NCBI GenBank assembly: GCA_951799425.1
Contig: OX637399.1
Location: 19,504,001-19,568,000 of the forward strand
DNA: 64,000 nt
Direction: 5' to 3'
DNA from: Ilex aquifolium
Lineage: Eukaryota > Streptophyta > Magnoliopsida > Aquifoliales > Aquifoliaceae
Under the pieces are notes generated by a model. That model had not been told where the DNA came from and ran no database searches. It saw only the letters and a list, made by a program, of their open reading frames with translations. The stretch's first letter is position 1. Each line of letters starts with the position of its first letter. The translations under genes and the position numbers were made by a program. Of this stretch, positions 1 to 12,479 are shown piece by piece.

Positions 1-127
1 CTTTTATATATAATTATAAATCTCGGTAAAGGGAATGTGGTGACGTGGTGTCGGGTTAAGCGACATTCATGGGTATTTCCGTGGGTTGATGGATGATCAA
101 CGGACCCCCGGATTTTGGGGCGTCACA
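1..127 (+). mobile_element. 3' end of a Tekay-like LTR, cut by the window edge
   Basis: The segment aligns by eye with the last ~125 bases of the large LTRs further right and ends in the same GGCGTCACA terminus. No primer-binding site follows, so this is either a 3' LTR or a solo LTR whose body lies left of the window. It is more diverged from the intact LTRs than they are from each other, so it is an older copy. Confidence 0.8.
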
Positions 128-459
128 GATACACATAACTAAATGTGAAAATATAAACATAAGCTCGCCGTAAATTACAAAATCTATCCAAAAAAAAATG
201 TTACACCTCTTTTCTGATACTCTGCATATGTGTCTTATAGCTAAATGATATGATCTACCAATAAGGGTCTAACTTGTAATTAAACTAATTATATATATTG
301 TACCAATCTATATCATATCAAGCTAGCTATCGTTTCCTGCATGAACTGACTAACTGTGCTCACGACATACACAATGTCTGGCCCCAAACTTAGTTTCAAA
401 TTAAGGTCCAATGGCGTGCCAATCGATTGTACCCCAACAATCTCAAATCCATAAATTTA
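128..459. other. AT-rich stretch, nothing recognised
   Basis: No coding similarity, repeat or RNA feature was recognised. It lies between the LTR end and the decayed gypsy pol. Confidence 0.5.
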
Positions 460-2773
460 TTCACACAGGTAATTACGATGCAGTCTTCCCAATACTTTTA
501 TGTTCAATGCATCAATAAGAACCTTAGCTTTTCCTGCATGATCATGTCTAGAATAATCACAATCCTTGCTCATTTCCATCCATCTCCTTTGCATCAAATT
601 GAATTCCTTTAGAGTAAATAGATATTTCAACATTTGATAATCAGTAAAAATCCCACATGTCTCATCGTTTAAATAAGGTCTCTATTACTTTAAAACAAAC
701 ACAACAGCAACTAACTCCAAATCATGAGTAGTGTAGTTCTTTTCATGGATTTTTAATGACCCGAAGGCATAAACAATCATCCTACTATGTTATATCAGAT
801 TTTAGTCCAACATATGATGAGAAGCATCATTGTATAACACATATCAACTGCTACCCGAGTGTATAGTCAACACTAGGGCTAAAAAAAAAGTCGATTTCTT
901 CTTTCACTTTTGAAAACTATTTTCACAAACATCATCACATTCAAATTTTGTATTCTTCTTGCGTCAAATGTGTCGAAGGTACTGTTAATACTGAAAATTC
1001 TTATACAAACCTACAATAATAGCCAACCAACCCCAAGAAATTGTAAACCTCCATCATTGTAGTAAATCTTTCCCACTTTACCATTTATCAACTTTCTTAC
1101 GATCAACAAAAATATCATCACTAGAAACTATATATCTCAACAATACAACTCAACCTAACCATAATTCACATCTACTCACCTTAGCAGGTAAATTTCTTTT
1201 TCTCATAGAGTCTATTACACAATCCTCAAATGAAGTTTAAACTCTTCCTTACTACGGGGACACACAGGTATAACATCAACGAATATAGTAACATATGAAT
1301 CTAGTAAAAATTGAGATACCCAATTTAGTCAATCCATAAAACAAATGTAGCATTTGTCACCCTCAACGACATCACCAAAAATATAAAATTGTCATCCCAG
1401 CTTGACAAACTATTTTCATAACATACCACTTATTTCTTTTAAATAAGGATAACCCAACATAAGATCAATCTTACTAAATATTATAGCTCCTCACAACTAA
1501 TCAAATAAATCATCAATACCACATAAAAGATATTTGCTGGTTATTGCTACCTTATTCAGTCAGTAATAACCAACGTACCATTTCACAATCCCATCATTTT
1601 CTTTACAAACATGACATGAACACCCCATGATTATAAGGTTGAATAAATCCTTGGTCTGAAATATCTCAATTGAATTCCCAATTCCTCTTGCTCAGCAAGA
1701 ACCATGCTATATGAACTAATAAATATAAGTGAAGTACTAAAAAACTACTAACACATAATCTCTACCTCTCTTTAATGATAGTTTAGGCAACTCTTATTAG
1801 AATACATCTGAAAATACCCAAACCACACAAATATATCTCAACTGTATCTTTCATTCTTTAGTATCCACTACATAAGCTAGTACCCCAACTTATCTTTCCG
1901 AGAGTATACTAAGCATTTGAAATTTCCTTTTTCGATCACCAAAAATTTCCTACTCTTTCATTTGGTAGCTGAAATATCATCTCATTTCTGAGAACTCTAT
2001 AATAACATGATATTTCAACAATCAGTTCATCTCAAGAATCATATCAACGTCTCAGATATCCAGGGTCATAAAATCAACACATAAATCTCTAACTCCCACA
2101 TTCAACACACAACCTTCATATACATTCTCTGATAACACTATCTCGCCTACAAGGGTAACAATAGATTAACTAGAATCCACCGATGTAAAAGATCGATCCA
2201 ACTGCAAGTTATACAAATGACCATATAAATCTCATATATATCAAAACCCATACAGTCTTGACTGGAATTGGAGAGTGTACTCGTGACAGCCTCAATAGTA
2301 GCTTGAGTATACTATCAAGTCATCACAAATATGCTACATACAATAGTATTGGTAATTTTTCTCCCAAAACCAATGTTACTGATAATAATACCATTGCTAC
2401 TCTTTGCACTACCCACTAAACATGTAAATAAATCAAGATACGCATCAACACAAAGGGACTTAAACATAGAAAAACTTTATTTGATTGAGAAAACTCTTGT
2501 ATTAAATAATACAACATCCCATATCACTGACACACAAAGATGTCATACTTCTATCTTCTTCAAATCTTCTACTTTCATGATTGAAAATTTTCTTTATTAT
2601 GTGTCACTCAAAATATCTTTTTCAGTCAGTCTAGTGACACTTTCAACAACTCCTTTCATCAATGTCAACTGCTCATGTGCAACATTAAATCCACAATATA
2701 TTATACAACCAGCTTGTTCCTGTGTCACAATTAGACCAGATGCATCAAATTATACCTCTTCAAAAACATAGGG
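460..2773 (-). pseudogene. Decayed Ty3/gypsy gag-pol remnant
   Basis: Read on the minus strand, short stretches match gypsy pol in the right order. An RNase H region lies at about 500-770 (THDLELVAVVFVLK, FTDYQMLKYLFTLKEF, QRRWMEM). The end of the reverse transcriptase lies near 1020-1060 (FLGLVGYY) and its start near 1560-1620. Protease/Gag remains are probable but weak further right. The region is broken many times over and no long frame survives, so it is an old insertion. The sub-family is not clear. It lies head-on against the copia LTR at 2986. Confidence 0.75.
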
Positions 2774-2973
2774 TGGTTTTTATTGCACTATATCAGTAAG
2801 TAAATGCCAATATATAACATAATATAGTGATGTATAAATGCACTCTACAATCCCTAGAAATTTTGAAACTTGACTAATGACTTATACACAACTTTCACAA
2901 ACTCAACAACATACTTCTTACAGTCCACTACAAACACTAGACCACAACATGTCTACTGAATCTATAAACACTA

Positions 2974-2985
2974 GCTTTGATACCA
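2974..2985 (-). other. Primer-binding site (initiator tRNA-Met type)
   Basis: The minus strand reads TGGTATCAAAGC, which differs at one base from the plant tRNA-iMet primer-binding site TGGTATCAGAGC. It directly adjoins an LTR edge at 2986. The site could belong to the decayed gypsy at left or mark a former junction with the copia LTR at right. Confidence 0.6.
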
Positions 2986-3543
2986 AAATAACATCTCTCA
3001 ATTCTCCGAATTTGTTGACTCAAATACGAATCTCACTCTTTTATGAATTAAAGTAACAATTATTATATGCACGTGTCAATTAAATATCTCAAGATTAAGA
3101 GCTTAAGCAATCATTATAATTATGAGGTATTTATTTACATATTTAGTCACAAAAAAAAAAACCTCAATAATGGTCTTGTTCAATACACAGTGTACTAGTG
3201 CAATAATTCGAGACATCAGATAGTCTTCTATAGCCAAAACAGACTATGCTAGAAGATTGCACGACAATCCTACTAATGGTATGTCCAAATCCGTCTAAGA
3301 CTGTGAACCTTTACTCATATCATACAATGATCCAATAATTTAATCTTCTGTGTATAAGTCGAACTCTATATACCAGATTATTTACAATGTAAAATAAAAA
3401 ATACACATGGATACCATATATTTAATATAATGTAAATATTTTACCCACACATATTTTCATTCAAATAGGAAGTGTAGAACTTTTATTAAATAATAAACTA
3501 AGTTTTACTACAAAAAACAAGCTTTTAGTATATTACTCTATCA
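2986..3543 (-). repeat. Ty1/copia-type LTR, 3' LTR of the copia remnant
   Basis: On the minus strand this starts TGATAGAG, just after a purine tract (AAGTGGAAGAA, at about 3544-3555) that fits a polypurine tract. It aligns over its whole length with a second copy near 36990-37570, including a conserved AAAAGCTTG motif close to the start. It lies immediately after the copia RNase H region, as a 3' LTR should. Confidence 0.65.
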
Positions 3544-6500
3544 ATTCTTCCACTTATACTCAAAGTCATTCTATCATGCATCTAACTCCCATTCCCTCCA
3601 CGTAACTGTCAAAAGTCTTTGTTGGCAAGCTCTTTGTGAAGGGATCTGCCAAGTTATTTGCTGATGCAATCTTGATCACCAGTACATCGCTTATTCACAT
3701 GATATCTCATATAAGGTGATACTTACGCTCAATGTGTTTTCCCTTCTTATGTGTTCGTGGCTCCTTTGAGTTAGCAACCGCTCCGCTATTATCACAATAA
3801 AGTGTAATATTCGATCTTACCGAATGTACCACTTCTAAATCTATAAGGAAGTTTATGTGCCAAACTGCTTCGGCCTCCATGGTGAAATCAACAATACAAG
3901 ATTGATTGATACTCCTCCAACTTATGGCTCCACCTCATAAAGTACACACATATCCTAAAGTAGACTTCCTGGACTCTTTATTTGACTAAAAATTGGAGTG
4001 TGTGTACCTGAGGGGTACTAGAATATCTGCCTGGTAAACCAACATATAATCTCTCGTGCTTTTCAAGTACTTGAGAATATATTTTACCACAGTCCAATGT
4101 TCTTGCCTAGGTTTAAACTAATACCTACTAACCATTCCAATGGCAAAATAGATACTAGGTCTAGTGCAAAGCATAGCATACATGAGACTTCCCACTATTG
4201 AAGCATAAGGAACTGCCTTCATGCTTTCTATCTCTTTAGGTTTCCTACAACACTGCTCCTTTGAGAGAGAAACTCTATGTCTGAAAGTAAGAAATCCCTT
4301 CTTTGGAATCTTGCATGCTAAAAAGGGCTAGAATGATATCGATATAGGTAGCCTGAGATAAGCCTAACATTCTATCCTTGTGATCTCACATAAGCTTGAT
4401 CCCAAGGATGTGGCTAGCTATCCCCAAAACCTTCATATTGATCTGATTGGATAACTATACCCTAATACAAGAAAACACCCCCACATCATTTTTTATGAGC
4501 AAGATATCATCTACATAAAGCACTAGGAACACCGCCATGTTTCCATTGTGCTTTTCATACACGCAGGACTCATCCGGGCATTGGTCATAATCATAAGATT
4601 TTATGATCTAATCAAAACGAATGTTTCAAGACCTAGATGCCTGCTTAAGTCCATAAATGGACCTATTAAGCTTGTACACTAGATGCTCTTGGCCCTTTCT
4701 TATGAATTCATCTGGTTGAAACATATAAATGCACTCGTCAAGAACCCCATTAAGGAATGCTTTCTTGACGTCCATTTGACAATTCTTGTAATCGAGATGA
4801 ACTACAATGGATAAGTGAATCCGAATTGACTTTAGCATAACTACCGACGAAAAAGTCTCCTCATAATCAATTTCTTCTTTTTGAGTAAACCCTTTCACAA
4901 CAAGCCTTGCCTTAAAGGTTTCCACCTTACCATTTTATCCTTTTTTCCTCTTATAGACACACTTGCATCCAATGGGTTTTATCCCATAGGGTGGTTTTAT
5001 AAGTTCCCAGACCTGATTAGAGTACATGGACTCCATCTTAGTCATCATAGCCTTTTTGCCAAAGTTCTGCATCTTTATCTTGGAGTGCTTCGTTGTATGT
5101 CTAGGAATCGACATTTTGTTCCTCAAGGATCCTGTCAAAAGACTCTTCGAAAAAAATATATTAGTCAGGTTGACGAATAACCCTCCCACTACGATGAGGC
5201 ACTACCTGCATTTGTGTATCATTAGTGACATGTTGCGCTGATTCTACACGAGGATCGATTGTGCTCCCACTACGATAAGGCAATGGGATATCGTCTACTA
5301 TTTCTTGGAATGTTTCCTCTTATATAGTTGGTATTGAAGAAGTATTCCTTGATCTAACTCCTCTCAACTCCTCTAGAACAACTCTACTCTTGGGCTTGTG
5401 ATCCATCACATAGTCTTCCTCTAAGAACTGAGCATTGGTGCTAACAATGATCTTCTGATCCTTTGGACTATATAAATGACCACCTTTTGTTCCTCTTGTC
5501 AGCATTCCTTTTCAACACGTGTGCTGGACTCCCCCAAATCCAAATATGCCGCAGTCTAGGATTATGCGTAGTCTACAATTCTATGGGAATAGTAGGTACT
5601 GACTTAGATTGTACCATGTTCAGAATATATGCCGTATTTTCCAAGGCATATCCCCAAAAAAATCAAGTAAAACTGAATAACTCATCTTAAATCTCACCAT
5701 ATCCATAAGTTTTATTCCTTCTTTCTGCTACACCATTTTGTTGTGGTGTGTCAAGTGCAGACAATTGGGATATAATCCTTACCTCTGATAAGTAATCCCT
5801 AAACTCTTCTAAGAGGTATTCACCACCACGATCAAATTGCAATTGTCTTGCTACACTTGCCTTGATGCTTCTTCATTTCAACCTTAAACTATTTGAATTT
5901 CTCAAAGCTTTCAGACTTACGGCACCTCAAATAAATGTACCCATACCTTGAATAATCATCAATGAAAGTGATGAAATATTCAAAGCCTCATCTAGCTTGG
6001 ACAATCATAGGTCCACACAAATGAAAATGATCCAATGCCAATGAATCTTTTGCTCTATAGCCCTTGGCCGTAAAAGGCCTCTTGGTCATTTTACCTTCCA
6101 AGAAAGATTCACAAACTGGAAGTGTCTCTACTTCTAATGAAGTCAATGGAAAATTTGTAACCAGTCTTTGAATCCTCCTTAAGTTAATATGACGCAAGCG
6201 TAAATGTAAAAGATACTTTGGTTCATTTTAGAAGGTTCCTTTCTCTTAAATGATGAAGTACTAATGTTATTCATTTCAGTTAATTGCAGTGTAGGTGAGA
6301 CAGGACAGATTAACTACTTATTATACTTAATAACCATAGAGTTACTAAAATAAACATTATATCCATCCTTAACTAATTTAGAAATTGAAACTAATTTTTT
6401 TCTAATAGTAGGTGCATAAAGAAAAATTTTCAAAATTAAAACCTTGTCTCAACTAAAACATAAATGTAAATCTCCTACGTTAACTACTGCCACTCTCATA

Positions 6501-7460
6501 ACATTGCCCATATGTAGATAAATATCCCCATCACTGAGCCACCTGATTTCCTAGAACCCCTATAAGAATTTGCAGACATGATTAGTGGCTTCCGTATCTA
6601 CACACCAGGTATTGGTAGATAACACCGCTAAACATGATTTAACAACTAGTAAATGAGATTTACCTGGATTGTTCACTTTTTTTAGGAAGACCAGATAGAA
6701 GATCGGACATTGCTTCTTCTAGTGTCCTGACTGCTTGTAATGAAAACACTTGCCCTTAGGCTTTTTCACTACTCCTTGGACCAACAACCTTTTTTTTTTA
6801 GCCTTTTTATGCTTCTTCTTGCTTTTTGGCTTAGAGGTAGAACCTTTCTCAATCACATAAACACCAGGTTGTTGCTGAAAGACCTTCAGCTGCTTGGAGT
6901 TCCTTAAGGAGTTTCGCTAGAGAATAAGAACGTTTATCCATATTATAATTAAGACAAAAATGCTTAAATGACTCTGGTAGAGATTGGAGTATGATATAAA
7001 CCTGGGTTTCTCATCAAACTCAGCTCCTAGGATCTCTAGTTCATTAAGAAGACCCATCATCTTTAGAACATAATCCCTTACTGGTGCCCCCTCAGGCATG
7101 CTTGTCTTTATTTTATCTTTCATCATAATTTGCCTAACAGAACAACTTTGATCTCTAAACATTTCTTTGAGGTTCATAATCATGTCATAGGCAATGGGAA
7201 TGAACTCATGTTGATTTTGCAACACACTTGACATAGATGCCAAAATGTAACACCACGCTATCTCATCAACCTTTTTCCACCTCTAGTGAGCCTGGACTTC
7301 CCCCTCACCGGGTTCATTCGGAGAAAGATCTATGAGCAAAAAATTGTAGTCCTCTGTAGTCAACACAATATTCAAGTTTCTTTTCCAGTTTATATAGTTT
7401 GGTCCAACTAGTTTGTGTTCTTTAAGTATGACAGAAAGATGATTGAATGAACCCATTGCA
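3544..7460 (-). pseudogene. Decayed Ty1/copia gag-pol
   Basis: Minus-strand fragments occur in copia order. Gag lies at about 7460-6900, with an N-terminal substrate-type segment and a conserved run ending NELEILGAE. A decayed nucleocapsid/protease stretch lies near 6850-6500. The integrase lies at about 6200-5320, with its C-terminal part carrying FLEEDYVMDHKP and VVLEELR. The reverse transcriptase lies at about 5190-4500, with MESMYSNQVWELI, KARLVVKGFTQKE, QMDVKKAFLNG and SIYGLKQASRS. The RNase H remnant runs to about 3570. Integrase before RT identifies copia rather than gypsy. It is broken in many places and clearly old. No matching 5' LTR was recognised to its right. Confidence 0.85.
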
Positions 7461-8119
7461 AAACCTAAAAATCACATAATTGAAAATTATGATGGGCAAA
7501 ATAAAAACATCGAATTCAAATTTAAATTTGGTTCCCTCTACTAATTTCTAAACGAATTTGCCAGTAGCCTGAATCACCGTGAATAGCATGCATCGATAGG
7601 GAGGATTTCTACTATCCATCATTTCTCCAAACAGGCCATTGCCTATTAACTTTACTCTCTAGCCACTATATTGTGACAAGTAAAATTAAATAGCTAGCTT
7701 AGCGTCCTATGAATAACAGTAGTGACCCAGATAGAGAGGACTCTGTTGTTTATAACTAAGTGTATACAATTACTTATTTTTGTGTGAATTGTTTCATAAT
7801 AAGCCCCTTCAGATGTAGAAGTGAACCCATACTAGCAATTACCCAAATTATCATTTTAGGAAGTCTGTACTGGTAATTCTGTAATTAATTTCATCTGATT
7901 GAGTGAAAGACACTGAAGTCAACACGCAAAATTAATTACACCACCTATAAACCAGTAATGGAGACTAAGGGATTTATACAAAATAAATTCTCTCTCCCAC
8001 TTGGTTATTTAATACTTTGTGAGAGTTATCAAAAAAAATTATCTAATTTTTATTAAGATAAAATACAAGGATTTTTGACATATTTATAAAGATACCGAGT
8101 TATCCCATATTTATATGTA
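7461..8119. other. AT-rich gap, possible eroded copia leader or 5' LTR
   Basis: No open frame or clear LTR match was seen. Position alone (upstream of copia Gag on the minus strand) suggests leader or lost 5' LTR sequence. Confidence 0.3.
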
Positions 8120-8124
8120 GTATG
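8120..8124. repeat. Target-site duplication GTATG, left copy
   Basis: GTATG precedes the solo LTR and is repeated exactly at 11001-11005. Confidence 0.9.
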
Positions 8125-11000
8125 TGTGACGCCCCAAAATCCGGGGGTCCCTTATTAACCGTTGACCACCCGTCAACCCGCGAAAATACCCGTGGATGTC
8201 ACTCAACCTAATACCACGGTAGTAGCATTCCCTTAACCGGGATCTTAACTCACAATTGTTAACCGGATTCGATTATTCATTTGGGTTCAACCAATATTCA
8301 ATATACCGTGATTTATACTCCATTATAGTCCATTTACATCATTGGAGGGAAGGAAAACGTAGATTGAAAATAGGGCGAAGCAGTGTGAAAATCTGAAAAT
8401 TTTGAAGAGAGTACCGGTACCATACCGTACCGGTACACAGTACCGGTACCCCTATGTACCGGTACCCGGTACCGGTACTGTCAACCCACTGGAAAGGGAG
8501 TACCGGTACACAGTACCGGTACCATACAGTACCGGTACCCAGTACCGGTACTCTCTGCCCAGTTTCGCCATTTTCAACCATTTTTCAATTCCAATTCATT
8601 TCAAACCACTTCAAAATCATCCAAAACTTATACAATGAAGTTTCTAACATAAAACATTGTTTGTACAAGTTCTATTACAACCCGATACATATATTTACAT
8701 GTCAATATCAAATTTCCTTAAAAGTTTTACAAAAATTCAAAACAAAGCCACATCCGACTTTCTTCGTCCTTGAAGCCCGTATGAGGGTCTTCCATCCCTG
8801 CATATCCCACACCTGAAAATGTTGTCCCACGAAGGGTGAGCCACGCTCAATAGGATATCCTCCTACAGAGGCCACTCCCCAACCTAAGTGCATATGAAAT
8901 GCGCACATGCAACAATCAACAAGCATCAACCAATCCAACAAGAGTATAGACTTCAATGTTAGAAAGCTACCATGCTATGCTATGTCATGCCATGATATGA
9001 GATGGAACTCACTCACGCACCTTATCCCGAGTCTTCCCCGACTCACACAACACAATGCAAAAGCCAATGTGTATGAACCCGTCTATTGACGGAAAAACCC
9101 TCCCAATGATCGTTTGAATTAAAAGTTATGTCTTTATAAAAACCCAATCATTGTTGGAGGCTACCCATTGAATGGGTGTTTTTATACAACAAAATCTTGT
9201 GTCTTTTTGGGCAACGGATTTTGGAGTCGCACCACTGGCTCCGTGGGCCATGCCACTTTTCTGGAATTTCACCGCCGGTCAAATGACTGAACCAAGTGGT
9301 TCCGGGTTTTTCACCCGAGGGAGTGTCTAGCCCTACTTGCTTTACCCGACACAAGTTTTCCTTATGCAATGCAACCGTGCAACTCAGTCGGATCTTCGAT
9401 CCCGACTTTCCCGAGTTCACATACCAACCACCAAGATTTGGTGTTTGATCCACAACACATGCACACACCCACACTCATGTCCATTACCCATGAATGCGAT
9501 GCCAATTCACACCCACACACACCCATGTCTTATGACCATGAATGTGATGTACCCATGAGAATGCAATGTAATGTATCATTGCACCTTATCCACATGTTCA
9601 CTATGTATGAGTGTCATATGAACAATCACAAGATAAATCCACATATCCATGGTACTTCATATCATAAGCATATAAATACCACAATTCAACACTTTGTCAA
9701 CATATATCACAAGTATGTGTACATCTACATTTCCTTACACATAACATCCAACAACAAATCCGAAAGCATGTTTTCACAATTCCCATGCAATTTAACACAC
9801 TTAAATCCATATTGGCATTTAAACAAACACTATGCAAGCATACAATTATATAATCATAATCATGCTCAATTCTCCTCACATGGATCAAGAACTCACATAA
9901 GTGACTTCCACTCGATCAATTCAAGATAAAATTTATTCTATCTATTCCTTGATGTTCATATATCATACTTTCTCAAGAAATTATCAAGAACCATTCCTAA
10001 ATGTCCATTTCATTTAGAAGTTCACTTTACCCAATTTCCCATATCAATTTTCCATACTTCAAGCTCCTTTATAAAATTTACCCAACAAGTAAATATATAC
10101 ACCCATTTCATACCAACCTTGCTTAGCACATTTGGTACCCATTTCCCACACATGAAATACATTGGTGGTACATTAAACTAGAGAATGTGATTTAAATCAT
10201 ACCACCCATTCTCAATACCCATTTCACCCAATTAACCACAATAGGCAAGTGATACATATATATATACACCTACCCATTCCATATAACCTTCCTAGGTTGG
10301 AAATAAACCTAAGTAGGAAGAAAACCCTACCTCTTGTAGCGTGTTGAATCGCCGTGGGAAGCTCCGAGAACTCAAAGCAAGCTTGAATCCTCCACTTCCA
10401 ACTTTTCGGCCTCCCAACGTTCGGTGAAAGCCGTCGTTTTTGGTATCCACGCGTAGAGCAACTCTTGTTCTTGGCCCGAGTCGATTTGAGCGCTAGAACG
10501 GAGTAGATCGTAGAGAGAAGGTGGAGTGTTTCTCTCTTTTCCCTCTCTTCTCAATCGGCTGAACAATCGGCTGAAACAATGGGGAAAAATCTAATTTTTC
10601 CCCCTATTTATATTTTAGAATACTTGGCCCACAATTGACCACACGTCCTATTTAATTTCGGGTCCGTTTTAATCCCGAAACGACTAAATTTCGCTCCGGT
10701 TCAAGTTCGAATTGTTTTTATTTCAAATTGCCTCTAATATTTCCCCAAACTTTAAAATTTTATAAAAATTTCGTGTACGGGGTCACCCGAGGCCCGTTCA
10801 TCTCGTAAAACGTGAAAAATCCGACTATCTCGGAATTCAACGAAATTTGACGTGGTAACTAGATTTCACGAGACGAATCCAACGGTGAAATCCGTTTCGT
10901 CATCCGAGATCTAGAAAAATTCAGTTTTTCAACTAGTACCGAAGTGGCAATTCACCTATTGCCCTTGTTCGTCAAAGTTTAAATTTTCTGGGGTTTCACA
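8125..11000 (-). mobile_element. Tekay-like solo LTR, 2.88 kb
   Basis: The plus strand begins TGTGACGCCCC and ends GGGGTTTCACA, the reverse complement of the LTR ends of the intact Tekay-like elements at 16465 and 42268. Matching 5-base duplications (GTATG) lie on both sides and no internal region is present, so it is a solo LTR left by recombination between two LTRs. On the minus strand a TATA-like AATATAAATAGGGG lies near 10600-10615. A palindromic array lies at 8411-8552. It is a few hundred bases longer than its relatives and more diverged, hence older. Confidence 0.93.
8411..8552. repeat. GTACCGGTAC palindromic array in LTR
   Basis: Repeated GTACCGGTAC cores are separated by short CA-rich spacers, with a CCACTGGAAAGGGAG spacer between sub-blocks. 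The same position in the LTRs at 42268, 49809 and 57362 holds the equivalent array. Chance frames across it give Gly-Thr-Gly-Thr-Arg-Tyr strings that are not proteins. Confidence 0.95.
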
Positions 11001-11005
11001 GTATG
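11001..11005. repeat. Target-site duplication GTATG, right copy
   Basis: Exact match to 8120-8124. Confidence 0.9.
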
Positions 11006-11249
11006 TATGCATGTAATAAATAAAATATCAAATTTCCATAGTTATCCATTCATAAATTGAGAATTTGATTTTATTTCTAATTACACATACACACTTTGAA
11101 CGTCCCTATTTTAAATCAATATAAATTAGATAATAAGCCATGACAGATAATATAAGCTGGTCAATTATTCATGTTGTCCACATGTTAGGATACTGTTATA
11201 TAATTAACTACCCATACAATCAAAACATGAATAAAATAGAAATCAGCAT

Positions 11250-11445
11250 AAATAAGGAAACTGTCTAAATAAAGGGTCCCAACTATTAGAAAACTACTTA
11301 AACAAAGAGTCTCAACTATTAGGAAACTGCTTAAACAAAGAGTCCCAATTATTAGGAAACTGCTTAAACAAAGAGTCTCAACTATTAAGAAACTACTTAA
11401 ATAAAGAGTCTCAACTATTAGAAAACTGCTTAAACAAAGAGTAGT
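11250..11445. repeat. 33-bp minisatellite, about 5-6 copies
   Basis: The unit CTATTAGGAAACTGCTTAAA with AAAGAGTCTCAA repeats every 33 bases with scattered substitutions (starts near 11281, 11314 and 11347). Because 33 is a multiple of three, a minus-strand frame reads through as an 11-residue repeat (LCLSSFLIVET). There is no other sign of a gene. The flanks 11006-11249 and 11446-11623 hold nothing recognised. Confidence 0.9.
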
Positions 11446-11623
11446 TCCAATGCAATAATGAGTCTGCTCACAATCTCCTTTTGATCCCAATCAAAGCCAC
11501 GTTCACTAAAACCACTGTTAATAACTTGAAAGATAAATCATAAATTCATCAAACACATGGTGCGCGTGTGTGCAACATTACAAGTGTACAAGGAAATTAA
11601 AGCAATAACAGACACATTCAATT

Positions 11624-12474
11624 TGTTGATGCAGAAACCCTTCTTAGGAAAAAACACGGGGAACCTTCTCGGTTCACCAAAGCCTAATCCACTAAACCCA
11701 AAGTCAATCTTCAAGTACTCGAGTCGTATGCCTCAACCAATCCACCTGGCTAGATGCTTCTTTCCTTCGTAGATCTCTCCACCAAATGCCCTCCTTCGAC
11801 GTTATGGTGAGCTTCACTTGAACTCCCCGTCGCACAGTTTGTTAAGGCCTCGAGCAATCTTGAAGGCTTCACACCCAAGAACTCAATATGCACACTCTCC
11901 AATTTGATTTTGGTTGACACGAAGCAAGATCTTCTTCTTCAAAGTGTGAGGTTGAATGGAAGAAACAAGATGGTTGGCCTTTGGTCTTAGGGATCTAATG
12001 TTGTTCTTGAAGCATTCTAGAAAGATTTTTGGTATATTCTTTCTCATAGAGGCTTACCCTAGGTTTAAGACATTTCCCCATATATATAGGACACTAAATA
12101 ATGTTTGTCTTGGGGACCAACCCTATTTAAATAATTATTTAAAAATAAATATTAAGTTGGTTTGGTCAAAAATCCCTAGAAAAGTAGGTCAAATCGACAT
12201 CAGATGCAAAACGGACAAAATTGGCTCCTATTAAATCGGTTCATAGTTGTATTGGTTATAGTTGTACGGGTTCATCACACCACAGAGAGACTTGTACCGG
12301 CACTATGTGCTTTGTACCGTTTCATCCCTTCATAAATCACTCATTGTACCAGTACATCCCACTCTAGTACCGGTTCTTTTCTTGTTTCACACTCTATACC
12401 TCCACTTTAACACCACCACCAACCACGGCACCCTACCAAACAACCAACCTACCATTCCTTGACCTCGCAAAAAC
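11624..12474 (-). mobile_element. LTR-like repeat, TGTTGATGCA family, copy 1
   Basis: The plus strand begins TGTTGATGCAGAAACCC. Related copies lie at 35969-38418 and about 39000-40040, and a short inverted one at 38460-38573. Transcription is probably on the minus strand, because a TATA box (CCTATATATA) lies at 12080-12089 when read that way. Upstream of it, at 12264-12375, are spaced GTACCGG-type motifs. The right end is not defined: the solo LTR at 12480 was inserted here. Confidence 0.6.
12264..12375. repeat. Degenerate GTACCGG/GTACCAGTAC motifs upstream of TATA
   Basis: Four or five related motifs (GTACCGGCAC, GTACCGTTTC, GTACCAGTAC, GTACCGGTTC) occur in about 110 bases, roughly 180-290 bases upstream of the minus-strand TATA box. 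Confidence 0.6.
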
Positions 12475-12479
12475 ACAAC
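12475..12479. repeat. Target-site duplication ACAAC, left copy
   Basis: ACAAC here is repeated exactly at 14335-14339, flanking the LTR 12480-14334. Confidence 0.85.

Noticed and set aside
2331-2771. A plus-strand 146-residue frame
   Set aside because: It lies opposite the decayed minus-strand gypsy element and has no recognisable features or conserved relatives in the window.
8339-8816. Open frames encoding Gly-Thr-Gly-Thr-Arg-Tyr repeats (also near 13687, 18217, 44179, 51732 and 59329)
   Set aside because: They are readings through the GTACCGGTAC arrays in all frames and both strands. There is no codon bias or independent coding support.
11185-11490. A 101-residue repeat protein on the minus strand
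   Set aside because: It is fully explained by a 33-base minisatellite with a unit divisible by three.
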